Assembly (NCBI GenBank): GCA_030625465.1
Contig: DAOUQS010000015.1
Location: 1-15,396 of the forward strand
DNA from: Amylibacter sp.
Lineage (GTDB): Bacteria > Pseudomonadota > Alphaproteobacteria > Rhodobacterales > Rhodobacteraceae
Length of the DNA stretch: 15,396 bases
Direction of reading: 5' to 3'
This document shows positions 7,912-15,396 of this stretch, in pieces. The position numbers were made by a program, and so were the translations under genes. The notes beneath the pieces are model-generated. The model saw only the letters and a list, made by a program, of their open reading frames with translations. It did no database searches and had not been told where the DNA came from. The first letter of the stretch is position 1. Every line of letters starts with the position of its first letter.

Positions 7912-7943
7912 AAAAAATCCCCCCCTGATGATATCAGAGGGGG
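7912..7943. terminator. Bidirectional intrinsic terminator between prfB and bactofilin
   Basis: CCCCC (7920-7924) plus CTGAT (7925-7929) pair with ATCAG (7933-7937) and GGGGG (7939-7943) around a GAT loop, with one bulged A (7938), giving a 10-bp GC-rich stem. On the minus strand the stem runs straight into six T (complement of A 7912-7917), an ideal U-tract for the bactofilin operon. On the plus strand the tail is the weaker caaatgtttt, still usable after prfB. Its position between convergent genes fits a shared terminator. Confidence 0.85.
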
Positions 7944-7990
7944 CAAATGTTTTCAGAAACCAAGCTGGCCCGTATTTTCGGTAATTATAA

Positions 7991-8008
7991 ACCTAAGACG
8001 TCTTAGGT
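7991..8008. repeat. 18-bp perfect palindrome over the bactofilin stop codon
   Basis: ACCTAAGACGTCTTAGGT reads identically on both strands. It covers the last three sense codons and the TAG stop of bactofilin and two bases beyond. As RNA it could fold into a 7-bp stem with an ACGU loop. A 9-bp half-site is expected by chance only about 0.06 times in a window this size. A DNA-binding site, an mRNA 3'-end structure or chance are all possible. Confidence 0.7.
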
Positions 8009-8478
8009 GATACTTTGCCAATGGTTTTGGACGAAGTCATAGGTTCTTCTTCGCGACGAACAGAGCCTTCAAAATGCGCACCGCTTTCAATAGCGATAGT
8101 CTTGTGGATGATGTCACCCTCGACCCGTGCTGTTGCTGTCAGGCGTACTTTTAGCCCGCGTACTGTACCTGCGACATGGCCGTTAACCACAACATCGTCA
8201 GCGCAAATCTCGCCTTTGATGCGTGCGGTTTCGCCGACTGTTAGAAGATGCGCGCGTACGTCCCCGACAATTTCACCCTCGATCTGGATGTCACCGGATG
8301 TTTTGATATTGCCTTTGATATAAAGGTCGGTTGACAGGATTGATGCCGGCGGTTTCGCCTTGGGCGTGACAGGCATAGGTGTGGAAGAAGATTTTGTAGT
8401 GTTCATTTTTGTATTCTCGTTCACTTTCACCGTTTCCGGTTTTTTAGCAGGTTCGTTGATTTTGCTTTTAGAAAACAT
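7993..8478 (-). CDS. bacA: Bactofilin (polymer-forming cytoskeletal protein)
   Basis: Bactofilins polymerise without nucleotides into filaments or membrane patches that place cell-wall enzymes. The core beta-helix domain (formerly DUF583) spans about residues 46-142. It begins with SILSTDLYIKGNIKTSGDIQ and continues through regularly spaced V/I-x-G turns (IEGEIVGDV, ARIKGEI, VVNGHVAGTV, ARVEGDI, FEGSV). The flanking tails are disordered: a 45-residue Lys/Pro/Thr/Ser-rich N-tail and a 20-residue C-tail, as is usual. The 161-residue length is typical. There is no signal peptide, so it is cytoplasmic. AAGG at 8489-8492 (reverse) lies about 9 nt before the ATG. The start overlaps the upstream M23 gene by 11 bp, implying a shared transcript and coupled translation. 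An 18-bp palindrome covers its stop, and a strong terminator follows. The symbol bacA is by family; bacM/ccmA names are also used. Confidence 0.95.
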   Translation of the reverse strand: MFSKSKINEPAKKPETVKVNENTKMNTTKSSSTPMPVTPKAKPPASILSTDLYIKGNIKTSGDIQIEGEIVGDVRAHLLTVGETARIKGEICADDVVVNGHVAGTVRGLKVRLTATARVEGDIIHKTIAIESGAHFEGSVRREEEPMTSSKTIGKVSPKTS

Positions 8479-9784
8479 CGTTAGCAGCCTTTATATATTT
8501 TATTGCGTTTACAGGTTTCCCGTCTATACGGATTTCGTAGTGCAGGTGGACCCCCGTACTGCGACCAGAATTCCCCATAGCACCGATCTTATCACCGCGC
8601 GACACTTTTTGTCCCTTTTTAACGTTGATACTATTCAAATGAGCGTAAAATGTCTCAAACCCTTGTCTGTGCTTGATCTTAACAAGGCGGCCGTAGCCTG
8701 ACAACCGTCCGGCAAAGCTGATAACACCATCAGCTGTTGCAACAATTTTTGTTCCTCTGGGGCCGGCCATGTCTGTGCCGTTATGCTGGCGCCAGCCACC
8801 GTTTTTAGGGTCGCGCCGCCCGCCAAACCCGCTTGTGTAGCGATAAGAGCCGCGAATGGGGTTTGATAAGGGGACTTTATTGCCCGCTATTTTAAGAAGG
8901 TTGATGCGATCAAGGGCCTTTAACAACCCGCTGGCGCGTATGCCGTCATGACTGCTGCCAACGCCTTTGCTGGATATGGTCAATTCCGTCAAAGGCCCGC
9001 CGGTTCCTGAATATCCTCGGCGCACATCGCTAAGCAGGGCGTCTTTATTGATCCCGGATTTGTCCAGTGCGCGTTCCAGTGGCGACAGGGAAACTTCTAT
9101 CGCGTCTTCAATGCGACTGAAGATATGTTCGTTTTTAAGTTGTGCCAGTTCTGCATCAAAGGCCATTTCCTTCACGTCTTGTTTGGCCTTTGCAGCCTCG
9201 GCGGCGTGGAATTCGCGTTTTTTAACGGTTGTGCGTAACTCTTGTGAAACAAGCGCCAGGGTTTTGTTTAGCTCTTCCGCCGCACCCAGATGTGATTTTT
9301 TGTTGCCGTTGGCATCTTGCAGCTCTGCCAGCAGCTGGTCCGAATTGCGGATCGCTATATCCCGGGATTTGACCGCGTCCTGCAATTTGGTTTGCATGAT
9401 GCGCAGGCCGGTTGCCAATTCGCGTCTTTGTTCTTCCGCATCCAGCAGGCTGGTTTGCTGTTCTGATATCTGGTCAAGTGCGACATAGAACTGTTCTTGC
9501 GCGGTTTGCGCTTCTAGCGCGCGGCGGTCGCGTTCAGCAGAAAGCATGTTGACCCGAACTTCAAACGATTTTTTCTGATCCCCAGCGCGTTGATTGTCAG
9601 AGCGTGCCTCTAGGAAATCATAGCCGATGATTGCAGTCGCGATAAGCAGCCAGGAAAAACTTAGCGTGGCGATAATACCAATAAAAAGTTGTGATTTCGA
9701 GTTAAGTGTCAGAAATCTTGTCGACTTGTCTGTGCGGATATAAATCCGTTGTTCTGGCAAGTATTTATCTAATGCACTTTTCAT
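8468..9784 (-). CDS. M23/LytM-family metallopeptidase with membrane anchor and coiled coil
   Basis: Inner-membrane-anchored, periplasmic LytM-domain protein, probably a DD-endopeptidase cutting peptide cross-links. A 31-residue cytoplasmic N-tail (PEQRIYIRTDKSTRFLTL) precedes one transmembrane segment at about residues 32-55. A long, charged coiled coil (about 65-220) follows. I associate this N-terminal region with DUF5930 of Rhodobacterales, from memory. The LytM domain (about 315-430) retains the zinc ligands H334 and D338 (HNGTD) and H415 in the HLH motif (H413, H415), so it should be active, unlike degenerate EnvC/NlpD activators. The gene overlaps bactofilin by 11 bp. Bactofilin/M23 pairs are known in several proteobacteria, where the cytoplasmic tail or membrane segment links the peptidase to the bactofilin polymer. 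The N-tail here is the obvious contact candidate (inference). The start ATG has only a poor Shine-Dalgarno. Length 438 residues. Confidence 0.94.
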   Translation of the reverse strand: MKSALDKYLPEQRIYIRTDKSTRFLTLNSKSQLFIGIIATLSFSWLLIATAIIGYDFLEARSDNQRAGDQKKSFEVRVNMLSAERDRRALEAQTAQEQFYVALDQISEQQTSLLDAEEQRRELATGLRIMQTKLQDAVKSRDIAIRNSDQLLAELQDANGNKKSHLGAAEELNKTLALVSQELRTTVKKREFHAAEAAKAKQDVKEMAFDAELAQLKNEHIFSRIEDAIEVSLSPLERALDKSGINKDALLSDVRRGYSGTGGPLTELTISSKGVGSSHDGIRASGLLKALDRINLLKIAGNKVPLSNPIRGSYRYTSGFGGRRDPKNGGWRQHNGTDMAGPRGTKIVATADGVISFAGRLSGYGRLVKIKHRQGFETFYAHLNSINVKKGQKVSRGDKIGAMGNSGRSTGVHLHYEIRIDGKPVNAIKYIKAANDVF

Positions 9785-9818
9785 GCTTTTTGTTAACCAC
9801 CCGATTCCATATCCCTAG

Positions 9819-9841
9819 GTATCCTTGGTTACAAAGGATAC
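9819..9841. repeat. Inverted repeat upstream of the M23 gene
   Basis: GTATCCTT (9819-9826) and AAGGATAC (9834-9841) are perfect 8-bp arms around GGTTACA. The repeat lies 35 bp upstream of the M23 start and downstream of the candidate promoter. It could be an operator or a leader hairpin. Repeats of this size occur by chance about twice in a window this long, so position is the main argument. Confidence 0.5.
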
Positions 9842-9848
9842 ATGCGTG

Positions 9849-9876
9849 TTTTTACTAAGCAATTTTTACCGGTCAA
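9849..9876 (-). promoter_or_regulatory. Candidate promoter for the M23-bactofilin operon
   Basis: Reading the minus strand, -35 TTGACC (9876-9871) is followed after 16 bp by TAAAAA (9854-9849), a weak -10. It sits in the 178-bp AT-rich gap behind the DUF455 gene and would give a leader of about 60 nt containing the inverted repeat at 9819-9841. The -35 is good; the -10 is poor. No intrinsic terminator is evident after the DUF455 gene, so readthrough from it is also possible. Confidence 0.35.
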
Positions 9877-9962
9877 TCAACAAAATAACTTACTGGTTAG
9901 TAAAATTATGGCTTGATCTTATAGTATTAGGCGATTTTTTGCTTATCATGCATCAGTCATAT

Positions 9963-10862
9963 TTATTTCGAATTTTGTGTTTTTTCTTTCACCATAGGCC
10001 AGTAAAAATCGGGCGGTATCCCTGCCTCTGCCCGCTTTTCATCATTAAACGGCGGCTTTAAACCACCCGAGAAATATTTTTCAACCAATGCATGAAAGCA
10101 ATCTTTCGGATCCTTTTCGTGGCGGCCACACAGGAAATGAAACCACTTAGAGCCGTAGGCAACATGGCCGACTTCCTCGGCGTAGATGATATTCAAGGCG
10201 TCGACAGTTTCGCTATCTTTCACGTTTTGAAACAGGGTGATCATGCCCGGTGTCACATCAAGGCCGCGGGCTTCCAGCACCATTGGCACAATCGCCAGCC
10301 GACCGATGAAATCGTCATTTGTATCGGTTGCGGCGCGCCACATGCCGGCATGGGCAGGCATGGCGCCGTAAAACGATTCCATTGCTTCAAGCCTGTCGCA
10401 TAACAGATTGAAATGTTTAGCTTCTTCATTCGCTGACTTGACCCAGTCATCATAAAATCCACGGGGCATTTTGATGTGGGCAAAGCGTGGAATGATATCC
10501 CAGTGCAGATCAACTGCATTCAGTTCAATATGGGCAATCGCATGCAATAATGCAGTCCGCCCTGCGACGGTACCGGTGCGGCGGCGCGGCACATCCCTTG
10601 GGGCCAGAAGTTCGGGTTTTTCCGGGCGGCTGGGCTGCATCGGCGGGGTGCAATTACCGATCTCCAAAGGGTTTCCCGCTTTGACGCTGTCAAACCACAG
10701 CTTGGCCGCGGCATCAGAGGTCTTGGCTTTCTCGCGCCCGTCCGCCGTTAATAGAACCTTGCAGGCCAGCTCTGTTAAAGTCGGGCGACTCATCGTGTTT
10801 GCAAGGTTCGCAACCCAGCCCCCGCATCTTTGTTCAGGCAAAGTCTGCGTCTGGTCTTGCAT
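9963..10862 (-). CDS. DUF455 ferritin-like protein (putative di-iron carboxylate fold)
   Basis: Conserved protein of the ferritin-like superfamily with no firmly established function. The best-conserved parts are RDVPRRRTGTVAGRTALLHA (residues 89-108) and HIELNAVDLHWD (111-122). Candidate metal ligands follow the ferritin pattern: E113, E147-x-x-H150, E197 (LEARGLDVTP) and E230-x-x-H233 (EEVGHVAYG). This suggests two metal-binding helix pairs. The C-terminal FLCGRHEKDPKD and PPFNDEKRAEAG are also family-typical. There is no signal peptide or membrane segment, so it is cytoplasmic. The listed start gives 299 residues, but ATG at 10793 (MSRPTLTELA, 276 residues) better fits where homologues usually begin; neither has a clear Shine-Dalgarno. 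It is divergent from the YhdP-like gene and 178 bp upstream of the M23 gene on the same strand. Kinship to MiaE-like hydroxylases has no direct support here. Confidence 0.9.
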   Translation of the reverse strand: MQDQTQTLPEQRCGGWVANLANTMSRPTLTELACKVLLTADGREKAKTSDAAAKLWFDSVKAGNPLEIGNCTPPMQPSRPEKPELLAPRDVPRRRTGTVAGRTALLHAIAHIELNAVDLHWDIIPRFAHIKMPRGFYDDWVKSANEEAKHFNLLCDRLEAMESFYGAMPAHAGMWRAATDTNDDFIGRLAIVPMVLEARGLDVTPGMITLFQNVKDSETVDALNIIYAEEVGHVAYGSKWFHFLCGRHEKDPKDCFHALVEKYFSGGLKPPFNDEKRAEAGIPPDFYWPMVKEKTQNSK

Positions 10863-10955
10863 TCATGCTTACAGGCGGGGCTGTCATTGTGTAACGGGGT
10901 AAAATGCGGTGGTTTTATTCCGGTTTCAAGCAAAGTGCACCTCTTATGCTGGAGT

Positions 10956-10983
10956 TTGTTAACAAGAATGATTAACATATATA
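10956..10983 (+). promoter_or_regulatory. Candidate promoter for the YhdP-like gene
   Basis: TTGTTA (10956-10961) and TATATA (10978-10983) are separated by 16 bp; TATATG at 18 bp is an alternative -10. It lies in the 188-bp AT-rich gap between divergent genes and predicts a leader of about 60 nt. The -10 belongs to the 14-bp AT palindrome ACATATATATATGT (10975-10988). No ribosome-binding site better than GAGAAG, well upstream of the start, is visible. Confidence 0.4.
10957..10977. promoter_or_regulatory. Dyad TGTTAA-N9-TTAACA, possible operator
   Basis: A perfect 6-bp dyad (TGTTAA 10957-10962, TTAACA 10972-10977) covers the -35 and spacer of the candidate promoter. Its 15-bp centre-to-centre spacing would suit a dimeric regulator on a helical face. 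It resembles a CtrA site, but the gap between TTAA boxes is 9, not the 7 that CtrA needs. AT-rich context makes chance plausible. Confidence 0.3.
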
Positions 10984-11050
10984 TATGTACAGATAGTGTT
11001 TGAAAATAAAGATCAAGCACAGTTCCTAAAGTAGAGAAGTTTCCCAAGAT

Positions 11051-14000
11051 ATGAGCGCGAAACGCGACGCAGATCAAAAGATAGCTAGGCCAAAATCTGT
11101 TTTGGGCCGGTGGACCAGGCGTATTGTTTCGGTGATTTTCGGCGTGGCAGTTCTGTTGCTGTTAATCGTGGGCATACTGTTTATCCGCTTGAAATCCGGC
11201 CCGCTTGTTTTGCCGAATGCCCAGGCGACTGCAGCGAAACTGGTCGAGGATGCTGTTAGTGACTTCGACATTCGCTTTGGCGAGGTCTCACTTGTGGCCG
11301 CGCAAAGGGGCATTAACATTCTGGTGCAATTATCGGACCTGCAGGTTTTTACGGAAAAAGGCCAGAAAATAGCAGAGTTCCCAATCGTCAGGGTCAAGCT
11401 TGATCCGCTTCAATCCCTGCGCAAGGGTATTGATGTGGAATCAATCGAAATCGTCGGGGCCGAATTTCGGGTTTTGCGTGACCTGAACGGTAAATTCAAC
11501 ATTTTGCCGCCGGGCAACGACAATACCAAAGTGGTCAATCCCAAGATGATTTTTGCAGCGGCGAATATTGCCGCAAGAAAGGCCCCTTTGCGCAGCTTAA
11601 AGCTGATTGATATGATTGATACCAAACTGGTTTATATCGATCAGGTTGAAAAACGTGTCTGGGCGACATCAAAGGCGCGATTGCAATCAACGCGCGAGGG
11701 GGACGTTATATCGGCCCAGGCTGATGTCGTGATGAAAAGTAAAGACCGGCAGGGCACATCTGTGGGCCTGCATTTCGCATACGGGCTTGGGAATGATTTC
11801 TTCGATTTCGGACTAAAATTCGACCGTGCCTCGACTGTTGATCTGGCGGATCAGGTACGGGCACTGGATTGGTTGCGCAGCTTTGAGGCCAAGGTGACGG
11901 GGGCGATCAATACGGTGGTTAATGTCGACGGCGTTCTGGAACGCCTTTCGGGTGTGCTGGAAAGCAACCAGGGTCAATTGCGCCACAGTCCGGCTGCAAG
12001 CCCCATTAAGTTCAGCAATGTAAAAACATATTTCGAATACACAAAAGAAACCGACAGCCTGAAATTCACAGAAATAAAGGCAAATAGCGCGGTTGGCAGT
12101 GTTAGGGGCGAAGGGGCTGTATCAATGCACCGTGACAAAGCCGGTGCCGTGGATGCGTTGTCCGGGTCCGTTGTGTTGTCTGATTTGAAAATACACCCCG
12201 AAGCTATTTTTACCCGACCTTTGAGCGTGGATAGCATCAAAGCCAATGTTCATATGACGTTGTCGCCGCTAACGGTGTCCTTGGATCATGCAGAGGTAAC
12301 TGCGGGGGATTTGAAAATATCGGCCAGCGGGTCTTCTATCGCCGGTGACCAGTATTGGGACAGTTCCTATTTCGCGCGGTTTAACGAGATCAAACACGAT
12401 CAGGTGATGGAATTTTGGCCGCTGTTGCTTAAGGATAAAACCCGCACGTGGATAGATGAAAACATTCTGGGCGGCATCGCTAAAAACGGTATTGGCCAGT
12501 TTCACAGTCACAATGGCAAACCCAGTGTGGATTTGAAGTTTGATATTGAACACGGCAAAGTGCGCTATTTAAAGACTTTGCCAATTATACAAGATGTCCG
12601 GGGTCGGGGGCATTTAACCGAAAAAACCTTTCGGGCCGAGATTTATGAAGGTTTTGTCATTGCCCCGAATAATGACCGTATTGACGTTTTCGACGCATCG
12701 TTTTTTGTTCCAAACATGATCGTAAAACCCGCCACAGGCGAGGTTGAATTGAATGCCAAAGCCAGTTTGCAGGCGGCATTAAGCATGCTGGATGAAAAGC
12801 CGTTCGAGTTTTTGAAAAAGGCCGATCTAAAGCCCACACTTGCCACGGGACAGGTTACGGGAAGTGGCAAGCTTAAGCTGCTGTTGATCAAGGGTATCAA
12901 ACCAGAAGAGATCACGTTTCAGGCTACAGGGACGGTCACGGATGTGCGCTCGACGAGATTGGTCAAGAACCGTATATTGACCGCAGACCAGCTGGCCGTT
13001 GTCGCCACTGACAAGCTGATCGAAATAGAAGGCGCCGTTAAGCTGGATGGCATAGACACACAAACCAAATGGCGTATGCCCCTTGGTAAAAAGACCAATA
13101 AGCAATCCGAAATAATTTCAGAAGTGACCCTGAATGCGGATAATCTGCGACAGTTGGGGGTGAATTTTGAAGATGGTGCCATATCCGGTGCCGCGCCCGC
13201 CGCGCTGAATATTATCTTGAAGCACAAGGTGCTGCCCCGCTACACGCTTACATCAAACATGCAAGGTTTGGGGTTAAGTGTCAGCAGTCTAAGCTGGTCA
13301 AAGCCAAAAAAACTGAAGGGCAAGCTATCCGTACAAGGTAAACTGGGCGAAAACTTTACGATTGATGATTTCTCGGTTGAGACTGCCGGGTTGGCGGCAA
13401 GCGGCAATGTTAAATTTAGTGACGGCAACAAGTTCAAACAGGCGAATTTCAGAAAGTTAACGGTTGGAAAATGGCTAAATGCAGCGGTCACAATTGATAG
13501 CGTTGGCGAAAACAGTACGAAAATTATAGTCAAGAATGGCGCAGCCGATCTGCGAAATGTGAGCTTTGCCAAGAAAACAAAGACCGGCGCCCCCATGCGT
13601 GTGGTACTTGACCGGCTTGTCATGGCTGATGGTATCGTTCTGACGGATTTTACGGCCGATTTGCAAAACGAAAAGGGCCTGAAAGGTCAATATAGTGCCC
13701 GTATCAACGGCGGGGCCAAAATTGACGGCACGGTCTTTCCACATAAAAACGGCACCGCCGCAAAGGTGAATGCGCTGAATGCAGGCGAGGTTTTACGATC
13801 TGCAAACCTTTATTCAAAAGGTGCCGGCGGGAAGTTGCACTTGTTATTGATCCCGCTGAATGAAGAGGGTCATTACAAAGGGACCTTCAAGATTGAAAAG
13901 GCGCGTGTGAAACAGGACAATATTCTGGCCGGATTGCTGAACGGTATCAGCGGCATCGGGTTAATTCAGGAATTGGCCGGTGAAGGTATCGTGTTTGAAA

Positions 14001-14434
14001 ATATTGACGGGCAATTTATCTTGAAACCCGAAGGGGTGGAAGTGCGCAAAACAAGCGCTATAGGTGTCTCTATCGGGATATCGATGGATGGCAATTACAT
14101 TTCAAAGACCAAAGAAGTGCAGTTTGAAGGCGTCATTACCCCGCTTTATGCCCTGAATGGCACATTGGAGCGCGTTTTCGGAAAACTTTTCGGACGGCAA
14201 AGGGGCGAAGGCTTGTTCAGTTTTGTCTACAAAGTGAAGGGCACATCCGATGATCCTAAAATCACCGTGAACCCGCTGTCCATTTTGGCACCGGGTGTAT
14301 TCCGCGAGATTTTCAGGACCGAGATGCCGGATGTGGGGAAAGCGGCGGCCCCGGCCAATGACCCTTCTGCCGATACCAAGGCGAAAGACACGCAAAATAA
14401 TGAAAATACAATTGCGCCGGAAGCAGACCGATAG
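11051..14434 (+). CDS. YhdP-family AsmA-like protein (DUF3971 / AsmA-like C-terminal region)
   Basis: Large inner-membrane-anchored periplasmic protein of the AsmA clan. E. coli relatives (YhdP, TamB, YdbH) move phospholipids between inner and outer membranes through a long beta-groove. The short basic cytoplasmic tail is followed by one transmembrane helix at about residues 24-46. The rest is repetitive beta-rich sequence with alternating hydrophobic residues, as expected for a lipid-binding groove. An AsmA-type N-terminal part ([20 protein letters not shown], about 118-137) leads into DUF3971. The DUF3971 hallmark is [20 protein letters not shown] at about 454-473. The AsmA_2-type C-terminus is at about 950-1090 ([35 protein letters not shown]), followed by a charged Ala/Asp-rich tail. 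Length 1127 is slightly below E. coli YhdP (about 1266). queA follows after 41 bp with no terminator visible, so they are probably co-transcribed. Lipid transport is inferred from the family. Confidence 0.9.
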   Translation: MSAKRDADQKIARPKSVLGRWTRRIVSVIFGVAVLLLLIVGILFIRLKSGPLVLPNAQATAAKLVEDAVSDFDIRFGEVSLVAAQRGINILVQLSDLQVFTEKGQKIAEFPIVRVKLDPLQSLRKGIDVESIEIVGAEFRVLRDLNGKFNILPPGNDNTKVVNPKMIFAAANIAARKAPLRSLKLIDMIDTKLVYIDQVEKRVWATSKARLQSTREGDVISAQADVVMKSKDRQGTSVGLHFAYGLGNDFFDFGLKFDRASTVDLADQVRALDWLRSFEAKVTGAINTVVNVDGVLERLSGVLESNQGQLRHSPAASPIKFSNVKTYFEYTKETDSLKFTEIKANSAVGSVRGEGAVSMHRDKAGAVDALSGSVVLSDLKIHPEAIFTRPLSVDSIKANVHMTLSPLTVSLDHAEVTAGDLKISASGSSIAGDQYWDSSYFARFNEIKHDQVMEFWPLLLKDKTRTWIDENILGGIAKNGIGQFHSHNGKPSVDLKFDIEHGKVRYLKTLPIIQDVRGRGHLTEKTFRAEIYEGFVIAPNNDRIDVFDASFFVPNMIVKPATGEVELNAKASLQAALSMLDEKPFEFLKKADLKPTLATGQVTGSGKLKLLLIKGIKPEEITFQATGTVTDVRSTRLVKNRILTADQLAVVATDKLIEIEGAVKLDGIDTQTKWRMPLGKKTNKQSEIISEVTLNADNLRQLGVNFEDGAISGAAPAALNIILKHKVLPRYTLTSNMQGLGLSVSSLSWSKPKKLKGKLSVQGKLGENFTIDDFSVETAGLAASGNVKFSDGNKFKQANFRKLTVGKWLNAAVTIDSVGENSTKIIVKNGAADLRNVSFAKKTKTGAPMRVVLDRLVMADGIVLTDFTADLQNEKGLKGQYSARINGGAKIDGTVFPHKNGTAAKVNALNAGEVLRSANLYSKGAGGKLHLLLIPLNEEGHYKGTFKIEKARVKQDNILAGLLNGISGIGLIQELAGEGIVFENIDGQFILKPEGVEVRKTSAIGVSIGISMDGNYISKTKEVQFEGVITPLYALNGTLERVFGKLFGRQRGEGLFSFVYKVKGTSDDPKITVNPLSILAPGVFREIFRTEMPDVGKAAAPANDPSADTKAKDTQNNENTIAPEADR

Positions 14435-14475
14435 GCGGCTTGAATGTATTCGAATATCACGCCACAAGGCACCCT

Positions 14476-15396
14476 ATGAAGCTATCTGATTTTGATTTTA
14501 CCCTGCCCGAAGATTTAATCGCGCTAAGGCCGTTAAAGCCCCGCCCGTCATCGCGTTTGCTTGTGGCGCAGGGTGCAGGAACTGTAGATAGCCATTTTGC
14601 GGATATTTGCAACTTTCTGCGCCCGGGCGACAGGCTGGTTTTGAATAATACCAAGGTTATTCCCGCTCGTATTAATGGCCGTCGCTTGCGTATCTCCGAC
14701 CAGGGTAAGACATTTGCCAGTGTCGAATTTACATTAATCTCCTGTGATACCAATGGTGACTGGTTAAGCTTGGCAAAGCCTGCGCGCCGCCTGAATGTCG
14801 GGGAAGAAGTTCATTTTGATTTGGGGTTGGTCGCGCGTGTTATATCCAAATCCCCTGACGGTGTGGGTCTGTCTTTCAATAAGACGGGTGACGCGTTTGA
14901 CGCGGTGATCGCACAGATCGGAACCATGCCGCTGCCGCCATATATCGCAAGCAAACGCCCTGCGGATGCGCAGGACTTGGAAGATTACCAGACCGTTTTC
15001 GCACGTGAATTGGGCGCGGTAGCGGCCCCGACTGCATCTTTGCATTTCGATGACGCTTTGCTGGACCGGTTACGCAAACACGGTGTCACATTTTCAGAGG
15101 TGACGCTTCATGTGGGGGCGGGAACATTTTTGCCGGTAAAGACGGATGATATTTCAAGCCATAAAATGCACTCTGAATGGGGGCAGGTCACAGCGCAGGC
15201 CGTCAGTGAAATTCTGCAAACCAAAAAGGATGGCGGGCGTGTTATCCCTGTTGGTACAACCGCTTTGCGTTTGATCGAAACCGCTGCACGCGAAACTGGC
15301 CAAATACAGGCGTGGACAGGGGACACTGATATTTTCATCAAGCCCGGCTTTAACTTTCATGTCACTGACGGTTTGATTACAAATTTCCATCTGCCG
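14476..15396 (+). CDS. queA: S-adenosylmethionine:tRNA ribosyltransferase-isomerase, partial (3' end beyond window)
   Basis: QueA transfers and isomerises the ribosyl part of S-adenosylmethionine onto preQ1 at position 34 of tRNA, giving epoxyqueuosine. It acts in the cytoplasm between Tgt and the final reductase (QueG or QueH). The frame is open from ATG 14476 to the right edge: 307 codons of an expected 345-350. Family motifs are [20 protein letters not shown] at the start, [14 protein letters not shown] (about 54-67), [16 protein letters not shown] (about 184-199), [18 protein letters not shown] (about 209-226), and SHKMHSEW. The segment [16 protein letters not shown] (about 256-271) and the closing [17 protein letters not shown] are also typical. 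The Shine-Dalgarno AAGG (14466-14469) lies 6 nt before the ATG. It sits 41 bp behind the YhdP-like gene. A tgt gene downstream would be expected but lies outside the window. Confidence 0.97.
   Translation, partial: MKLSDFDFTLPEDLIALRPLKPRPSSRLLVAQGAGTVDSHFADICNFLRPGDRLVLNNTKVIPARINGRRLRISDQGKTFASVEFTLISCDTNGDWLSLAKPARRLNVGEEVHFDLGLVARVISKSPDGVGLSFNKTGDAFDAVIAQIGTMPLPPYIASKRPADAQDLEDYQTVFARELGAVAAPTASLHFDDALLDRLRKHGVTFSEVTLHVGAGTFLPVKTDDISSHKMHSEWGQVTAQAVSEILQTKKDGGRVIPVGTTALRLIETAARETGQIQAWTGDTDIFIKPGFNFHVTDGLITNFHLP

Noticed and set aside
10959..10975. Possible CtrA binding site (TTAA-N-TTAAC)
   Set aside because: The two TTAA boxes are 9 bp apart, whereas the CtrA consensus needs 7. Kept only as a generic dyad.
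12839..12871. Inverted repeat CTTGCCAC / GTGGCAAG within the YhdP-like gene
   Set aside because: Loop of 17 nt and coding location; this size is expected several times by chance.
1..15396. Mobile elements, CRISPR arrays, tRNAs, toxin-antitoxin or defence genes
   Set aside because: None seen: no transposase or integrase motifs, no regularly spaced repeats, no tRNA-like cloverleaf; all long frames belong to housekeeping or envelope families.

Overview
The window looks like ordinary chromosomal DNA of an alphaproteobacterium, most likely of the Rhodobacterales/Roseobacter type. The lines of evidence are: an RNase E with a long acidic insertion in its S1 domain; an AMIN-plus-Amidase_3 cell-wall amidase next to a class A PBP; a prfB with no programmed frameshift; a DUF455 ferritin-like protein; and a bactofilin gene overlapping an M23 peptidase gene. 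Base composition is roughly 50% GC by eye, low for that order. Codon use looks even, and there are no insertion sequences, tRNAs, rRNAs, CRISPR arrays or phage genes. I see no defence or mobile system. This is a housekeeping and envelope-biogenesis region.

Layout: (1) 1-2359, minus: rne, cut by the left edge. (2) 2360-2798: a 439-bp divergent control region with two potential RNA stem-loops in the rne leader and a TATAAT box towards the amidase. (3) 2799-7900, plus: amidase (amiC-like), class A PBP1A (mrcA) with its own good promoter, and prfB. (4) 7912-7943: a strong hairpin terminator between convergent genes, with its best U-tract for the minus strand. (5) 7993-10862, minus: bactofilin, M23/LytM peptidase (11-bp overlap with bactofilin) and a DUF455 ferritin-like protein. 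(6) 10863-11050: divergent control region with a dyad. (7) 11051-15396, plus: a 1127-residue YhdP-family AsmA-like protein, then queA, cut by the right edge.

Functional theme: five of the nine genes act at the envelope. PBP1A synthesises peptidoglycan. The amidase and the LytM protein are hydrolases, or regulators of hydrolysis. Bactofilin is a cytoskeletal scaffold that probably works with the M23 protein. The YhdP-like protein probably carries phospholipid across the periplasm. The other genes serve RNA turnover (rne), translation termination (prfB) and tRNA queuosine synthesis (queA); one has no firm function (DUF455).

The most noteworthy non-coding signals are an 18-bp perfect palindrome over the bactofilin stop codon, the rne leader stem-loops, an 8+8 bp inverted repeat just upstream of the M23 gene, and a TGTTAA-N9-TTAACA dyad in the promoter region of the YhdP-like gene. 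None by itself demonstrates a new system.
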